In this document: one piece after another, positions 44,117 through 52,141 of the stretch | Numbering within the stretch: position 1 is the first letter of the stretch | How the letters are laid out: every line of letters begins with the position of its first letter | From: Proteiniphilum propionicum | Lineage (GTDB): Bacteria > Bacteroidota > Bacteroidia > Bacteroidales > Dysgonomonadaceae | Assembly (NCBI RefSeq): GCF_022267555.1 | Contig: NZ_CP073586.1 | Location: forward strand, 1,302,001-1,366,000 | DNA length: 64,000 bases | Direction of reading: 5' to 3' | Position numbers and translations under genes: made by a program | Notes under the pieces: model-generated | What the model saw: only the letters and a program-made list of their open reading frames with translations | Database searches by the model: none | What the model was told of the DNA's origin: nothing

Positions 44117-44143
44117 AGAAGCTCCCGCTTCTTTCTTTTTTTT
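44117..44143 (+). terminator. Intrinsic terminator of the small transcription unit
   Basis: The stem AGAAGC/GCTTCT (44117-44122 and 44127-44132) has a 4-nt loop TCCC and is followed at once by a long T run (44136-44143). Confidence 0.7.
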
Positions 44144-44478
44144 CGATTGCCAAAGGAGCAAGGTAATCGCACGGGTAACCCAAAAATCTCTCCGAGGCTT
44201 TTTGGATTACTTCCATGCATACCTTGCCCTGCGGGGCTGTGACCACGCAAAAAATAAATCCGGCGTACCTTGAATTTATCTTCTGCTTCAAAATTCGCTC
44301 CCGCCGGTCGCATATTTTGAGGTCACCGAACAGCCCTTTTTTATTGCTCCCGATGGTTGCAACGCCAAAAAGCTGTGGGGCAAGCCTACACTTCATCTAT
44401 CGTTGGTCGCTTCCGTTTCGACTTGCCAGAATACTGGGAAGTATCCAGAGGTATTCCATAACCTGAAAAGAAACGGCT
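44144..44478. other. Mobilisation upstream region, candidate oriT
   Basis: There is no gene. It is GC-richer than its surroundings, with short inverted motifs (CTTGCCCTGCGGGGC around 44223, CGCTCCCGCCGG around 44292), and ends at mobC. In Bacteroidales mobilisable elements the origin of transfer lies directly upstream of the mob genes, so this is the most likely place. Long minus-strand frames here are compositional artefacts. Confidence 0.5.
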
Positions 44479-44847
44479 ATGGAAAATAAGAAAAAAGATA
44501 ATAAATTGGTAGCAAAGACTCTCCGCAGAGGGCGCCCAAAGAAAGAGAAGAAGAAACTTTCCGTTTCAATCAATCTTAAATTGACAGAACAGGATTATGA
44601 TTCCATAAAAGAAAAAGCAGAAAAACTGGGTATGAAGCCTACTCAATATGCACGGGAAATGACACTTAAAGGAGGAATTAAATCACGTTTTACATTGGAA
44701 GAACTCGATCTGATGCGAAATCTGGCAGGCATGTCAAACAACCTGAACCAGGTAGCTAAACAAGCCAATAAATCAGGATTTACACAGGTTAGCCTGGAAA
44801 TAGCACATATTGCCTTTCAAATCAGGGAACTATTAGATGATCGCTAA
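44479..44847 (+). CDS. MobC-like relaxosome protein
   Basis: A 122-aa protein with a basic N-terminus (RRGRPKKEKKK) and a ribbon-helix-helix-type middle (LSVSINLKLTEQDYDSIKEKAEKLG). The C-terminal signature AGMSNNLNQVAKQANKSG is the classic MobC block (NNLNQ.AK.AN). It binds oriT and helps open DNA for the relaxase. Its end overlaps the relaxase start by 11 bp, so the pair is coupled. It lies directly behind the candidate oriT. Confidence 0.92.
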   Translation: MENKKKDNKLVAKTLRRGRPKKEKKKLSVSINLKLTEQDYDSIKEKAEKLGMKPTQYAREMTLKGGIKSRFTLEELDLMRNLAGMSNNLNQVAKQANKSGFTQVSLEIAHIAFQIRELLDDR

Positions 44848-46102
44848 AAATATCAAAGGAAAATCCTTTAAAGGCTGTGTATCTTATGTTATGAATGATA
44901 CAGCCACCTTACTCGAAACAGAAGGAGTCTTTGCAGATAGTACAAGAAATATGATCCACAGTTTTGCCATGCAACGATCTGGTAGAAAAGAGATAAAGCA
45001 GCCTGTCGGGCATATACCTATATCGTTTTCTCCCGAAGATAAACCTCGAATGACTGATGATTTTATGCTCCAACTGGCAAAAGAATATATGCAGGAAATG
45101 GGTATAAAGAATACTCAATATATCATTGTCCGGCATCATAATACCGATAACGACCATCTGCATATTGTGTATAACCGCATTGATAATGGCCTCAAATTAA
45201 TCTCGGTCAATCAGGATTATAAACGGAATATCAAAATTTGTAAGAAGCTAAAGGATAAATATAACCTGGCTTATGGTAGGGGGAAAGAGAAGGTGAAGCG
45301 GGAAAAACTCGATAACCCTGATAAGGTAAAGTATAAAATCCATGATGCCATTAAGACCGCTTTACCTTATTGTAAGAGCGAAAAAGATTTACAAACCGTA
45401 CTCGGATTCATGAAGATCAAGACGGAATTTAAACTGAAAAGAAATACAAACGAGATAGAAGGTATATCGTTCAGCCTTAACAACATATCTTTCAAAGGCT
45501 CTCAGATTGATCGGAAATTCAGCTTTGGAAACCTGAGAAAAGAATTTGAGAAAAACAGACAAATACAAGAAAAGCAGCAGCTAGAAAAGAAAAAACAACA
45601 GGAAAGACAGGAGAAACAAGTATCTGAAAAGCCAAAGAAATATGCTCCTCCAACCAAACGTAACCTTGTTCTATTAGGAGTGGAACTGAGTCCCGAACAG
45701 GAAAAAGTATTGAAAGCTGGCGGATATATTTTCCTTGAAAACATGACAAATAAGGATGGGAAAAGCAAATTCTCTTCGTATATATTCCTCAATGATGAAA
45801 AAGACAGAGTATTTTCCAGCAAGGAAAATCCGGATAGTTTCGTTAAACATGGGAAGTATGAAATGCGTATCAGGGATAAAATACTGGTTGAAAAAGGATA
45901 TGTCACCCAGGTTAAAGTAAAATGGTACGGTATCGGCACTTTTGCGTATCCGTATCTCTGGAAAGATAATATAGCTGATGTTGAATATAAGGAATCGTGG
46001 AATGATCCGAGAGTGCCGAAGGAGGAGAAAACTCAAAGAGAGATTAATAAACGACAGAATATCTCTGATAATCTAAAGAAAAGTAGAGATAAGAGGATAT
46101 AA
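44837..46102 (+). CDS. MobP-type relaxase/mobilisation nuclease
   Basis: A 421-aa relaxase. The N-terminal domain (about 1-150) starts MIAKNIKGKSFKGCVSYVMN, with the metal-binding three-His motif in IIVRHHNTDNDHLHIVYNRID (about 95-115); the active-site Tyr is probably among the first 20 residues (SYVMN). The coiled, Lys/Glu/Gln-rich linker (about 235-265) leads to a C-terminal DUF3945-like part (GVELSPEQEKVLKAGGYIFLENM). It nicks oriT and pilots the strand during transfer by a helper conjugative element. No conjugation apparatus is present here, so this is a mobilisable, not self-transmissible, element. Confidence 0.92.
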   Translation: MIAKNIKGKSFKGCVSYVMNDTATLLETEGVFADSTRNMIHSFAMQRSGRKEIKQPVGHIPISFSPEDKPRMTDDFMLQLAKEYMQEMGIKNTQYIIVRHHNTDNDHLHIVYNRIDNGLKLISVNQDYKRNIKICKKLKDKYNLAYGRGKEKVKREKLDNPDKVKYKIHDAIKTALPYCKSEKDLQTVLGFMKIKTEFKLKRNTNEIEGISFSLNNISFKGSQIDRKFSFGNLRKEFEKNRQIQEKQQLEKKKQQERQEKQVSEKPKKYAPPTKRNLVLLGVELSPEQEKVLKAGGYIFLENMTNKDGKSKFSSYIFLNDEKDRVFSSKENPDSFVKHGKYEMRIRDKILVEKGYVTQVKVKWYGIGTFAYPYLWKDNIADVEYKESWNDPRVPKEEKTQREINKRQNISDNLKKSRDKRI

Positions 46103-46106
46103 AGTG

Positions 46107-46328
46107 TAATCGCAGATTTTTCCTATTAAATGTAAAAATGGGACTCGATGTTACAGACACATGTAAATAAGTTTCGATAAGTCTGACAATATTTTCTCCT
46201 TTCAAACGCCCTCTTGGGCTTTTTGGGAGGGGATTCGAAAAGAAAAAATATTGAAGTGCGCTATATGCGTTGTACATAGCTGAATTGTCAAATCGAATGT
46301 TAACTTTTACATATTAAATCTGCGATTA
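46107..46328. repeat. 222-bp segment with inverted-repeat ends (possible MITE or element end)
   Basis: TAATCGCAGATTT at 46107-46119 is repeated in inverse at 46316-46328. Further inside, both ends continue AAT(A)TGTAAAA, with an indel of 7 bp on the left. Between them is a GCCC/GGGC hairpin followed by T residues (around 46208-46225). It carries no gene. It sits just behind the relaxase at the island/PUL boundary. Confidence 0.6.
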
Positions 46329-46591
46329 TTTTCTTTTTTTATTCTTCTTTTCAATATTTTTTCGTTAAATATGGGATTAGAATAGCTCCTATAAAAACTC
46401 CAATAAAACTAAAAATTGTAAGAGATTATATTAAACTTTCTCTCGCAAATAGATTTTAGCCTGGCACAACGAATTAATATATTCCCAATAAATTAGAGCA
46501 ATAGTATCACCAATCCAAATAAATGACCATTATCAAATTCATATTTTCCAAAAACCTAATCTCTAATTTTTAACTGATTCTTGTTTCTATA
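46329..46591. other. AT-rich gene-free stretch
   Basis: It contains T/A runs only, with no gene and no convincing promoter. It is probably the right border of the island and the 3' end of the second PUL. Confidence 0.4.
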
Positions 46592-48589
46592 TCAGGTTTT
46601 TATTTTATAGATCCGAGCAATAAAGCCACCCCCTTGTGCCATTTTTATTTTTATTTTCTTATTGGTGGGTATGGAAATAATTTCTCTTTTATAATCTCGG
46701 GCTACTTTATTAGCATTTGCTCCGTCTTTGAATATTTCAGCCTGAAATTCTCCCATTCCTAGAAACGACAGATCAAGTTCTAGGTCACGCTCATCCCAAT
46801 TAGTCATTGCTCCTACATACCATACATCTCCCTTTTGGCGAGCAATCGATACATATTTTCCGATTTCCCCACTTAAGGCGATTGTTTGATCCCATACTGT
46901 TGGTGTCTGAGAGATGAAATCTAAACATTCTTTTTCTTTCAAATAATTTGACGGACTATCACACATCATATTCAGAGGAGATTCGAACACTACATATTCA
47001 GCTAGCTGGTGACACCGAGTTCCCTGGCTCATCGGTTCGCTGTTCACAGGATGATAATTATCCCTTGTCGCATTGCGCATAGCACCTTGCGTATAATCTA
47101 CAGGCCCTGCTACCTGACGAATGAAAGGAATGGTAACATCGTAAGTTACCTGATCCGTTTCCAACCCAGACCATTTCATTTGCTCTAACCCATATACACC
47201 CTCAAAATTTATTACATTCGGGAAAGTACGTTGTAAGCCCGTGGGCTTGTATGTACCATGGTAGTCGATCAACATTTTATATTTAGCTGTAATTTCGGCT
47301 GCTTTGTAGTGAAAATCAACCATCAGTTGATCGTCTCGATCCATAAAATCGACTTTGAATCCTTTGATCCCCATTTCGGAGTAATGCTTGCTAATACCTT
47401 CTATATCTTTATTCAATGCATAATATCCGGCCCATAGGATTAGTCCTACACTGCGTTTTTTAGCGTAAGTAACCAACTCGGACAGATTTATATCAGGTAT
47501 CACCTGATATAAATCTGCGGCAAGATTGACAGACCATCCTTCATCCAAAATAATATATTCTATGCCATTCTCTGAAGCAAAGTCGATATAGTACTTATAA
47601 GTATCATTGTTGATCCCTGTCTTGAAGTCTACATCGTACAAATTCCAGTCGTTCCACCAATCCCAAGCTACTTTGCCCGGTTTTATCCACGAACAATCAC
47701 CTATCTGATTTGGAGCCGCCAATTTATACACCATATCACTATCAACCAACTCTTTATCATTCTCTGAAACGATTATGGCTCGCCAAGGGAATTTGGCAGA
47801 TTGGTCGAACTTGGCAATATATGATTCTCTGCTTTGCACCTCTCCTTGCAGCATATTGTGTCCACCTTGTTTTACATCTTTAGGATATGGCGCAAAAACG
47901 CCGATCAGCGAATTCGACTTATTACCATTGTACAAATACATGCCCGGGTAATCAATCAAATCGGCTTCCACAATACATACTTTTTTCCCGTTGACTCCTT
48001 CTACAAGTAGTGGTGAAAACGCTAAACGTTCAGTATCCCATTCCGAAAGCCTGCTATGCGTATATACATTCTCGAATGAATTGTAAAATTGCTTTTCCAA
48101 TGAGCTTTCCTTGTTTCTCACATAAGGAATATACGCTTTACATTCGGCAGGAAAATTAAATACGACCTGTTCATTTTCGACAATAAAAGGGCTTTTTTTG
48201 CTTGTTTCAAAACGGTAGGCAATACCATCATCATAAGCACGGAAAACAATATTATAATCATTTCTGAATTTTAACGTCAACTCATTATAATTATCTTTTA
48301 TTTTCGCCCTTTTATATACGGGTGCATCTATTATCTGGTCGATGGTCTTTTTCGTACTCCCAGATAGCCCGGGATTTACTCCGAATACTTGACCATCGCC
48401 CAAAGTCAGAGAAATAGGCGACTTTAGTAACATAACATCTCCTGCATGAGAAATTTTATATTCAACCGCTTTACCAATAGTTATATCGACTTTTAATTTT
48501 CTGTCCGGCGATTCCAGTACAAATTGCTTTTGGGCTAAAGCTGATATGACTATTAGTAAAAATGACAGAGTCAATAAATTCTTTTTCAT
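46592..48589 (-). CDS. Glycoside hydrolase family 97 alpha-glycosidase
   Basis: A 665-aa secreted enzyme (signal MKKNLLTLSFLLIVISALAQ). The GH97 N-terminal beta-sandwich lies at about 25-280, the TIM barrel at about 290-550 and a C-terminal beta-domain after that. Family motifs are GKVAWDWWNDWNLYDVDFK, EYIILDEGWS, IKGFKVDFMDRDDQ and VINFEGVYGLEQMKW. The Asp in KVDFMD suits the retaining GH97 subgroup, which includes alpha-galactosidases, rather than the inverting SusB alpha-glucosidase type; this is a family inference. It is the last gene of the second PUL. Calcium-binding Glu residues are expected but were not individually traced. Confidence 0.92.
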   Translation of the reverse strand: MKKNLLTLSFLLIVISALAQKQFVLESPDRKLKVDITIGKAVEYKISHAGDVMLLKSPISLTLGDGQVFGVNPGLSGSTKKTIDQIIDAPVYKRAKIKDNYNELTLKFRNDYNIVFRAYDDGIAYRFETSKKSPFIVENEQVVFNFPAECKAYIPYVRNKESSLEKQFYNSFENVYTHSRLSEWDTERLAFSPLLVEGVNGKKVCIVEADLIDYPGMYLYNGNKSNSLIGVFAPYPKDVKQGGHNMLQGEVQSRESYIAKFDQSAKFPWRAIIVSENDKELVDSDMVYKLAAPNQIGDCSWIKPGKVAWDWWNDWNLYDVDFKTGINNDTYKYYIDFASENGIEYIILDEGWSVNLAADLYQVIPDINLSELVTYAKKRSVGLILWAGYYALNKDIEGISKHYSEMGIKGFKVDFMDRDDQLMVDFHYKAAEITAKYKMLIDYHGTYKPTGLQRTFPNVINFEGVYGLEQMKWSGLETDQVTYDVTIPFIRQVAGPVDYTQGAMRNATRDNYHPVNSEPMSQGTRCHQLAEYVVFESPLNMMCDSPSNYLKEKECLDFISQTPTVWDQTIALSGEIGKYVSIARQKGDVWYVGAMTNWDERDLELDLSFLGMGEFQAEIFKDGANANKVARDYKREIISIPTNKKIKIKMAQGGGFIARIYKIKT

Positions 48590-48643
48590 TTAGCTATGAT
48601 TTTTTAATCGTTTATTTTTCCGTATTCAATCTTTTGATAATAT

Positions 48644-49489
48644 TTAGTTCTCCCTCGTAATGCAATACGTTTTTCCATCGGGCAATAAAATATCATGGAA
48701 CCATTCATCGGATTGACTACCATCCGTCAAAGGAGTGTTCCATGCATATATTGTATTTCATTTTCCGGTATATTCTTTTATCATTTGTTGTAGTAGCAAA
48801 GGTTTATCCGTAGTAATATAATCTACGTTCATATTTATCACCCTCTTCATCATTTCGGGGTCATCCACTGTCCACACATTGTATACATAAATTCTGTTTG
48901 CGAGATTGATTTATTAAATCGGGATTATCAGTGTATGCTGAAAAATGATAATCAATTCCAGTGAATCCTTCTTTTTTTAGCTGCGCAGGCGATGCATCTC
49001 CATTCAAATAAGCGATCTTCGCTTTCGGACAAAGGCGAATAAGTTCTTTGCATACATTCATATTAAAAGCGATATACTCTGTACGATCACCAAGCTGATA
49101 TTTTTCTATTACATTAAGAACCGATTTTTTACCATTATGAGTTTAATTCCGGGACAATTTTTAGCATGAACTAAATATTGTCCCAATGTTGGTATTACCT
49201 CATTGTTTTTTAACCTAATATCTCTTAGTTTATCATAAGGGGTTTGTTGTATAACCATTCCATTTAATATATCATCGTGGTTAAGAATCAATACTCCATC
49301 GCTCGTAATTTGCACGTCGAATTCCACACCATAGCATCCGGCTTCGTATGCTTTATACAGAGATATAATTGAGTTTTCCGCAGAATTTTCTTTATCCCAA
49401 AAGCCACGATGAGCAATAATTTTGGGCTGTGCCATTAAAGCAAAACCGACAAAAAAGAAGAGAAAGGAAGTGAGTATTAATTTTTTCAT
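48644..49489 (-). pseudogene. Glycerophosphodiester phosphodiesterase gene, decayed, plus an in-frame tail
   Basis: Residual coding starts at 49489 with a signal peptide (MKKLILTSFLFFFVGFALMAQ) and the GDPD active site (IAHRGFW, ENSAENSI, then VEFDVQITSDGVLILNHDD). It stops early at 49109. The remainder continues in other frames: YQLGDRTEYIAFNMNVCKELIRL (about 49100-49040), then, after a further shift at about 48900, NVWTVDDPEMMKRVI to the stop at 48758. At least one internal deletion and one frameshift are needed. After the stop the frame continues to 48644, reading YAWNTPLTDGSQSDEWFHDI, which looks like the C-terminus of another secreted hydrolase and is probably a remnant. Confidence 0.8.
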
Positions 49490-49508
49490 ATGATTTGATT
49501 AATTTATG

Positions 49509-49555
49509 ACATCATAGGCTCTTGATACAATTACTTTCTTAAGAGCCTACGATGT
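49509..49555. other. Intercistronic hairpin between the isomerase gene and the GDPD pseudogene
   Basis: The arms ACATC-A-TAGGCTCTT (49509-49523) and AAGAGCCTA-C-GATGT (49541-49555) pair over 14 bp with one mismatch and a 17-nt loop. There is no U tract on the minus strand, so it may be a stability element rather than a terminator. Confidence 0.6.
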
Positions 49556-49574
49556 TAATCTTTAATTTTAATGT

Positions 49575-50480
49575 TTAAAACAATTCATCTACTGTTCTAT
49601 CAAAGTATTCAATACACTGTTTTATATCCGGCACATTATTATCCCAGTTATATTCATATTCGACGGAGAATAACCCTTTGTAATTCAATTCTTTTAGAGT
49701 AAAAATCATTTGCTTAACATCTAATATTCCTGTACCCCAAATTACATCATGTTGTTCAGCTTCACCCTCCTTCTTTTCTGCAATATCTTTGAAGTGAAGA
49801 GCCATAATACGTTTGTCCACTTTTTTCAAACATTCGATGGGATCCAAACCTTCTCTTTCCCAATGCCCTACATCAGAACACGAACCTATATTCTTGCTAC
49901 GATTGCCTATTGCGGCAAGCAGTAAGTCGGGATTCCAATAATCAGAGGGTTTGGGATGATTGTGCACCGCAACTTTGATCGCGTACTTTGATGAGAGGTT
50001 TTCGACCAGATCCCAATCTTTCAGGGCAGGTTCGCATGTGATATACTCCATTTCCATATCTTTGGCAAAGGCGAACATTTTTTCCCAGTCGGAAGGTTCA
50101 TCGGTGACAAATACTCCCGTTGAAATGATTTTTACATCTTTCGATGCAGCCAGTTCCTTTACTTTCTTACGGGTATCATTATCCAGTTCGAATCCGAATA
50201 CTTTGTCGCCGAAATCGGCTCCGAGCTTATGTCCCGGATACACCTCAATATATTTCACTCCCAGTTCTTTTGTTTTATCCAAAGCCTCAGCTAAAGTAAA
50301 ACGATGGAAGCTATATGACTGCACTGCCAGATACCAACCATTTTGCTCAGCCTTTGCTATACCTTTAGCCTGTATTTGATCTTCTTGCTGGCTGTTTTGA
50401 TCTTGTTTTGATTTTGACGAACATGCCAATAGGGAGCAAGACAGTAGGCAAACTACTATGAATATTATTTTTCTTATCAT
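49575..50480 (-). CDS. Sugar phosphate isomerase/epimerase-like TIM-barrel lipoprotein
   Basis: A 301-aa AP endonuclease 2-type TIM barrel preceded by a lipoprotein signal (MIRKIIFIVVCLLSCSLLACSS, Cys at about 20), so it acts in the periplasm or at the membrane. Barrel motifs include YIEVYPGHKLG, KVAVHNHPKPSDYWNPD, IGSCSDVGHWEREG and LHFKDIAEKKEGEAEQHDVIWGTG, with His, Asp and Glu metal ligands, ending FSVEYEYNWDNN. Exported members of this family occur beside Gfo/Idh/MocA oxidoreductases and are linked to 3-keto-glycoside elimination or epimerisation. It follows such an oxidoreductase gene here by 38 bp. The substrate is unknown. Confidence 0.88.
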   Translation of the reverse strand: MIRKIIFIVVCLLSCSLLACSSKSKQDQNSQQEDQIQAKGIAKAEQNGWYLAVQSYSFHRFTLAEALDKTKELGVKYIEVYPGHKLGADFGDKVFGFELDNDTRKKVKELAASKDVKIISTGVFVTDEPSDWEKMFAFAKDMEMEYITCEPALKDWDLVENLSSKYAIKVAVHNHPKPSDYWNPDLLLAAIGNRSKNIGSCSDVGHWEREGLDPIECLKKVDKRIMALHFKDIAEKKEGEAEQHDVIWGTGILDVKQMIFTLKELNYKGLFSVEYEYNWDNNVPDIKQCIEYFDRTVDELF

Positions 50481-50518
50481 TTATCCGTTTTTTGATGTGT
50501 TTAAACAATATATTCTAA

Positions 50519-52033
50519 TTATTTAGGCATTTCAGGAAGAGTAAACCCGTTCTCATAAGTATGTTTAATCCATTCGTTTGACATATCTAATGCATTGAAT
50601 TCAGCAAAACGTCTGTCAAAACGAGGATCACCATCTATTACGGTAAAGTCATCAACAGTTACAATTTTGATCTTATCATTTGGCGAGATATTTGTAAACT
50701 TCATATTTTCACCATCCCACAATAATTCACGGTTTAATCCATGTATTCCGGCCAGACGTACCGCCAATACTCCCATTACTACCATTTCGTTGAATGGTCC
50801 TGAGAACTGGAAGTTGGAGGATGCTTCAGTCCGATTTTCCGGACTCTCTTTACAAGCCCTGATCCAGTCCTGCTCATGGGCATTTGTATTCCATATATCA
50901 CCATTGCCGCCTTTAATTCGGGGGATAGTAGCTTTAGGCTGGTTGAAATGCTCCATAGCAGAAAGTGGCAATAATGTAGGATTCATACCATAGCAACCTG
51001 TCATTATTTTCCCTTTCGACCCGATGAATATAATCCCACCATTCTCATCTCCCATCATTTCCCCATCTTTCAGTTCTTCCGGGCGAGGGGGCATTAACCC
51101 GCCATCATACCAATGTACTTTTACTTCAGGCATTGCTACCTTAGGTAGATTGTCGCGGGCAGGGAAAGTATATGTCACCACTTCGGCATGAGGAGGGGAA
51201 TAAATATTACTCAGTGTAGAACTCCCTATTACGCTTGTCGGGTATTTAAGGTTCAGTGCCCAGTAAAGAGGATCCATTATATGGCAGGCCATGTCACCCA
51301 GAGCTCCTGTACCGAAATCCCACCATCCGCGCCAGTTCCATGGGGTATATACCGGATTATAGGCACGTTTTTTAGCAGGGCCGAGAAATAAATCCCAATC
51401 CAGTGTTTTAGGCACTTTTACCAAACCTTTGGGTTCCTGTAGCCCCTGCGGCCAGATAGGGCGGTCTGTCCAGCAATGTACTTCGGTTACTTCACCGATT
51501 ACTCCTGCCTGTATCCATTCGGCGACTTTTCTGCAATCGTCAAAGGAATTTCCCTGGTTACCCATCTGGGTAGCCACTTTGTATTTTTTAGCCAGTTTAG
51601 TTAGCAACCGGGATTCGTATACAGAGTGAGTCAATGGTTTTTGCGTAAAGCAGTGCTTGCCTAATGTTATGCCATGAGCCGTTACTCCTGCATGTGTATG
51701 GTCGGGCGTTGCTACCATAATGGCATCTATGGATTTGCCCATCTCTTCGAACATTATCCTCCAGTCTTTAAATTGCTTGGCTTTGGGATAATCGTTGAAT
51801 GTTTTGGAAGCATATTTCCAGTCCACATCGCAAAGAGCCACAATATTTTCGGTTTTCATATTGGCGAGATTGCGACGACCAATTCCTCCTACGCCGATCC
51901 CGGCTATATTCAACTTATCGCTAGGCGCTGTATAACCAAACGATTTACCTAACACCATACTCGGTACAATTGTTAAACCAGCAGCGGTCATGGCTCCGGT
52001 TTTTAAAAATTTCCTTCTCGATAAATTTTTCAT
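50519..52033 (-). CDS. Gfo/Idh/MocA-family oxidoreductase, Tat-exported
   Basis: The start at 52033 (MKNLSRRKFLKTGAMTAAG) is chosen because it begins exactly with a twin-arginine signal; a longer frame upstream would bury it. The product is about 504 aa. The Rossmann fold opens IAGIGVGGIGRRNLANM (about 45-61), then ALCDVDWKYA and the EKP-like motif FTQKPLTHSVYESRLL (Lys conserved, Gln in place of Glu). Substrate-domain segments are PWNWRGWWDFGTGALGDMACHIMDPLYW and VVTYTFPARD. Folded export suggests that it carries NAD(P) into the periplasm. It lies between GH123-type genes and the isomerase gene. Confidence 0.9.
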   Translation of the reverse strand: MKNLSRRKFLKTGAMTAAGLTIVPSMVLGKSFGYTAPSDKLNIAGIGVGGIGRRNLANMKTENIVALCDVDWKYASKTFNDYPKAKQFKDWRIMFEEMGKSIDAIMVATPDHTHAGVTAHGITLGKHCFTQKPLTHSVYESRLLTKLAKKYKVATQMGNQGNSFDDCRKVAEWIQAGVIGEVTEVHCWTDRPIWPQGLQEPKGLVKVPKTLDWDLFLGPAKKRAYNPVYTPWNWRGWWDFGTGALGDMACHIMDPLYWALNLKYPTSVIGSSTLSNIYSPPHAEVVTYTFPARDNLPKVAMPEVKVHWYDGGLMPPRPEELKDGEMMGDENGGIIFIGSKGKIMTGCYGMNPTLLPLSAMEHFNQPKATIPRIKGGNGDIWNTNAHEQDWIRACKESPENRTEASSNFQFSGPFNEMVVMGVLAVRLAGIHGLNRELLWDGENMKFTNISPNDKIKIVTVDDFTVIDGDPRFDRRFAEFNALDMSNEWIKHTYENGFTLPEMPK

Positions 52034-52141
52034 GTTCAATATAATTAAGGTCACAGACCTATTTGTTAATTTTGCAACTATAAAAACAACAGATAGTTGC
52101 AATTTTTAAATGTTCGATTAAATATTAACTGTTACTTATAT

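Larger units (their letters stand above)
43935..44143 (+). ncRNA. Compact structured transcript upstream of the mobilisation genes (candidate sRNA or micro-ORF mRNA)
   Basis: Between a consensus -7 box and an intrinsic terminator lie about 210 nt. Visible hairpins are GCTCT/AGAGC (about 44004-44026), a perfect 9-bp stem at 44032-44040/44044-44052 with a 3-nt loop, and CGGGC/GCCCG (about 44059-44085). Two micro-ORFs lie inside. Whether the RNA itself or its peptides matter cannot be decided here. Confidence 0.5.

Noticed and set aside
43981-44313. A 110-codon minus-strand reading frame and an overlapping plus-strand frame (44049-44273)
   Set aside because: They cross the hairpins, the intrinsic terminator and the candidate oriT, have no domain, signal or plausible ribosome-binding context, and look like compositional artefacts of a GC-richer non-coding region.
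20305-46328. CRISPR arrays
   Set aside because: No regularly spaced direct repeats of 25-40 bp with unique spacers were found. The only tandem repeat (62 bp) has no spacers and no cas genes are nearby.
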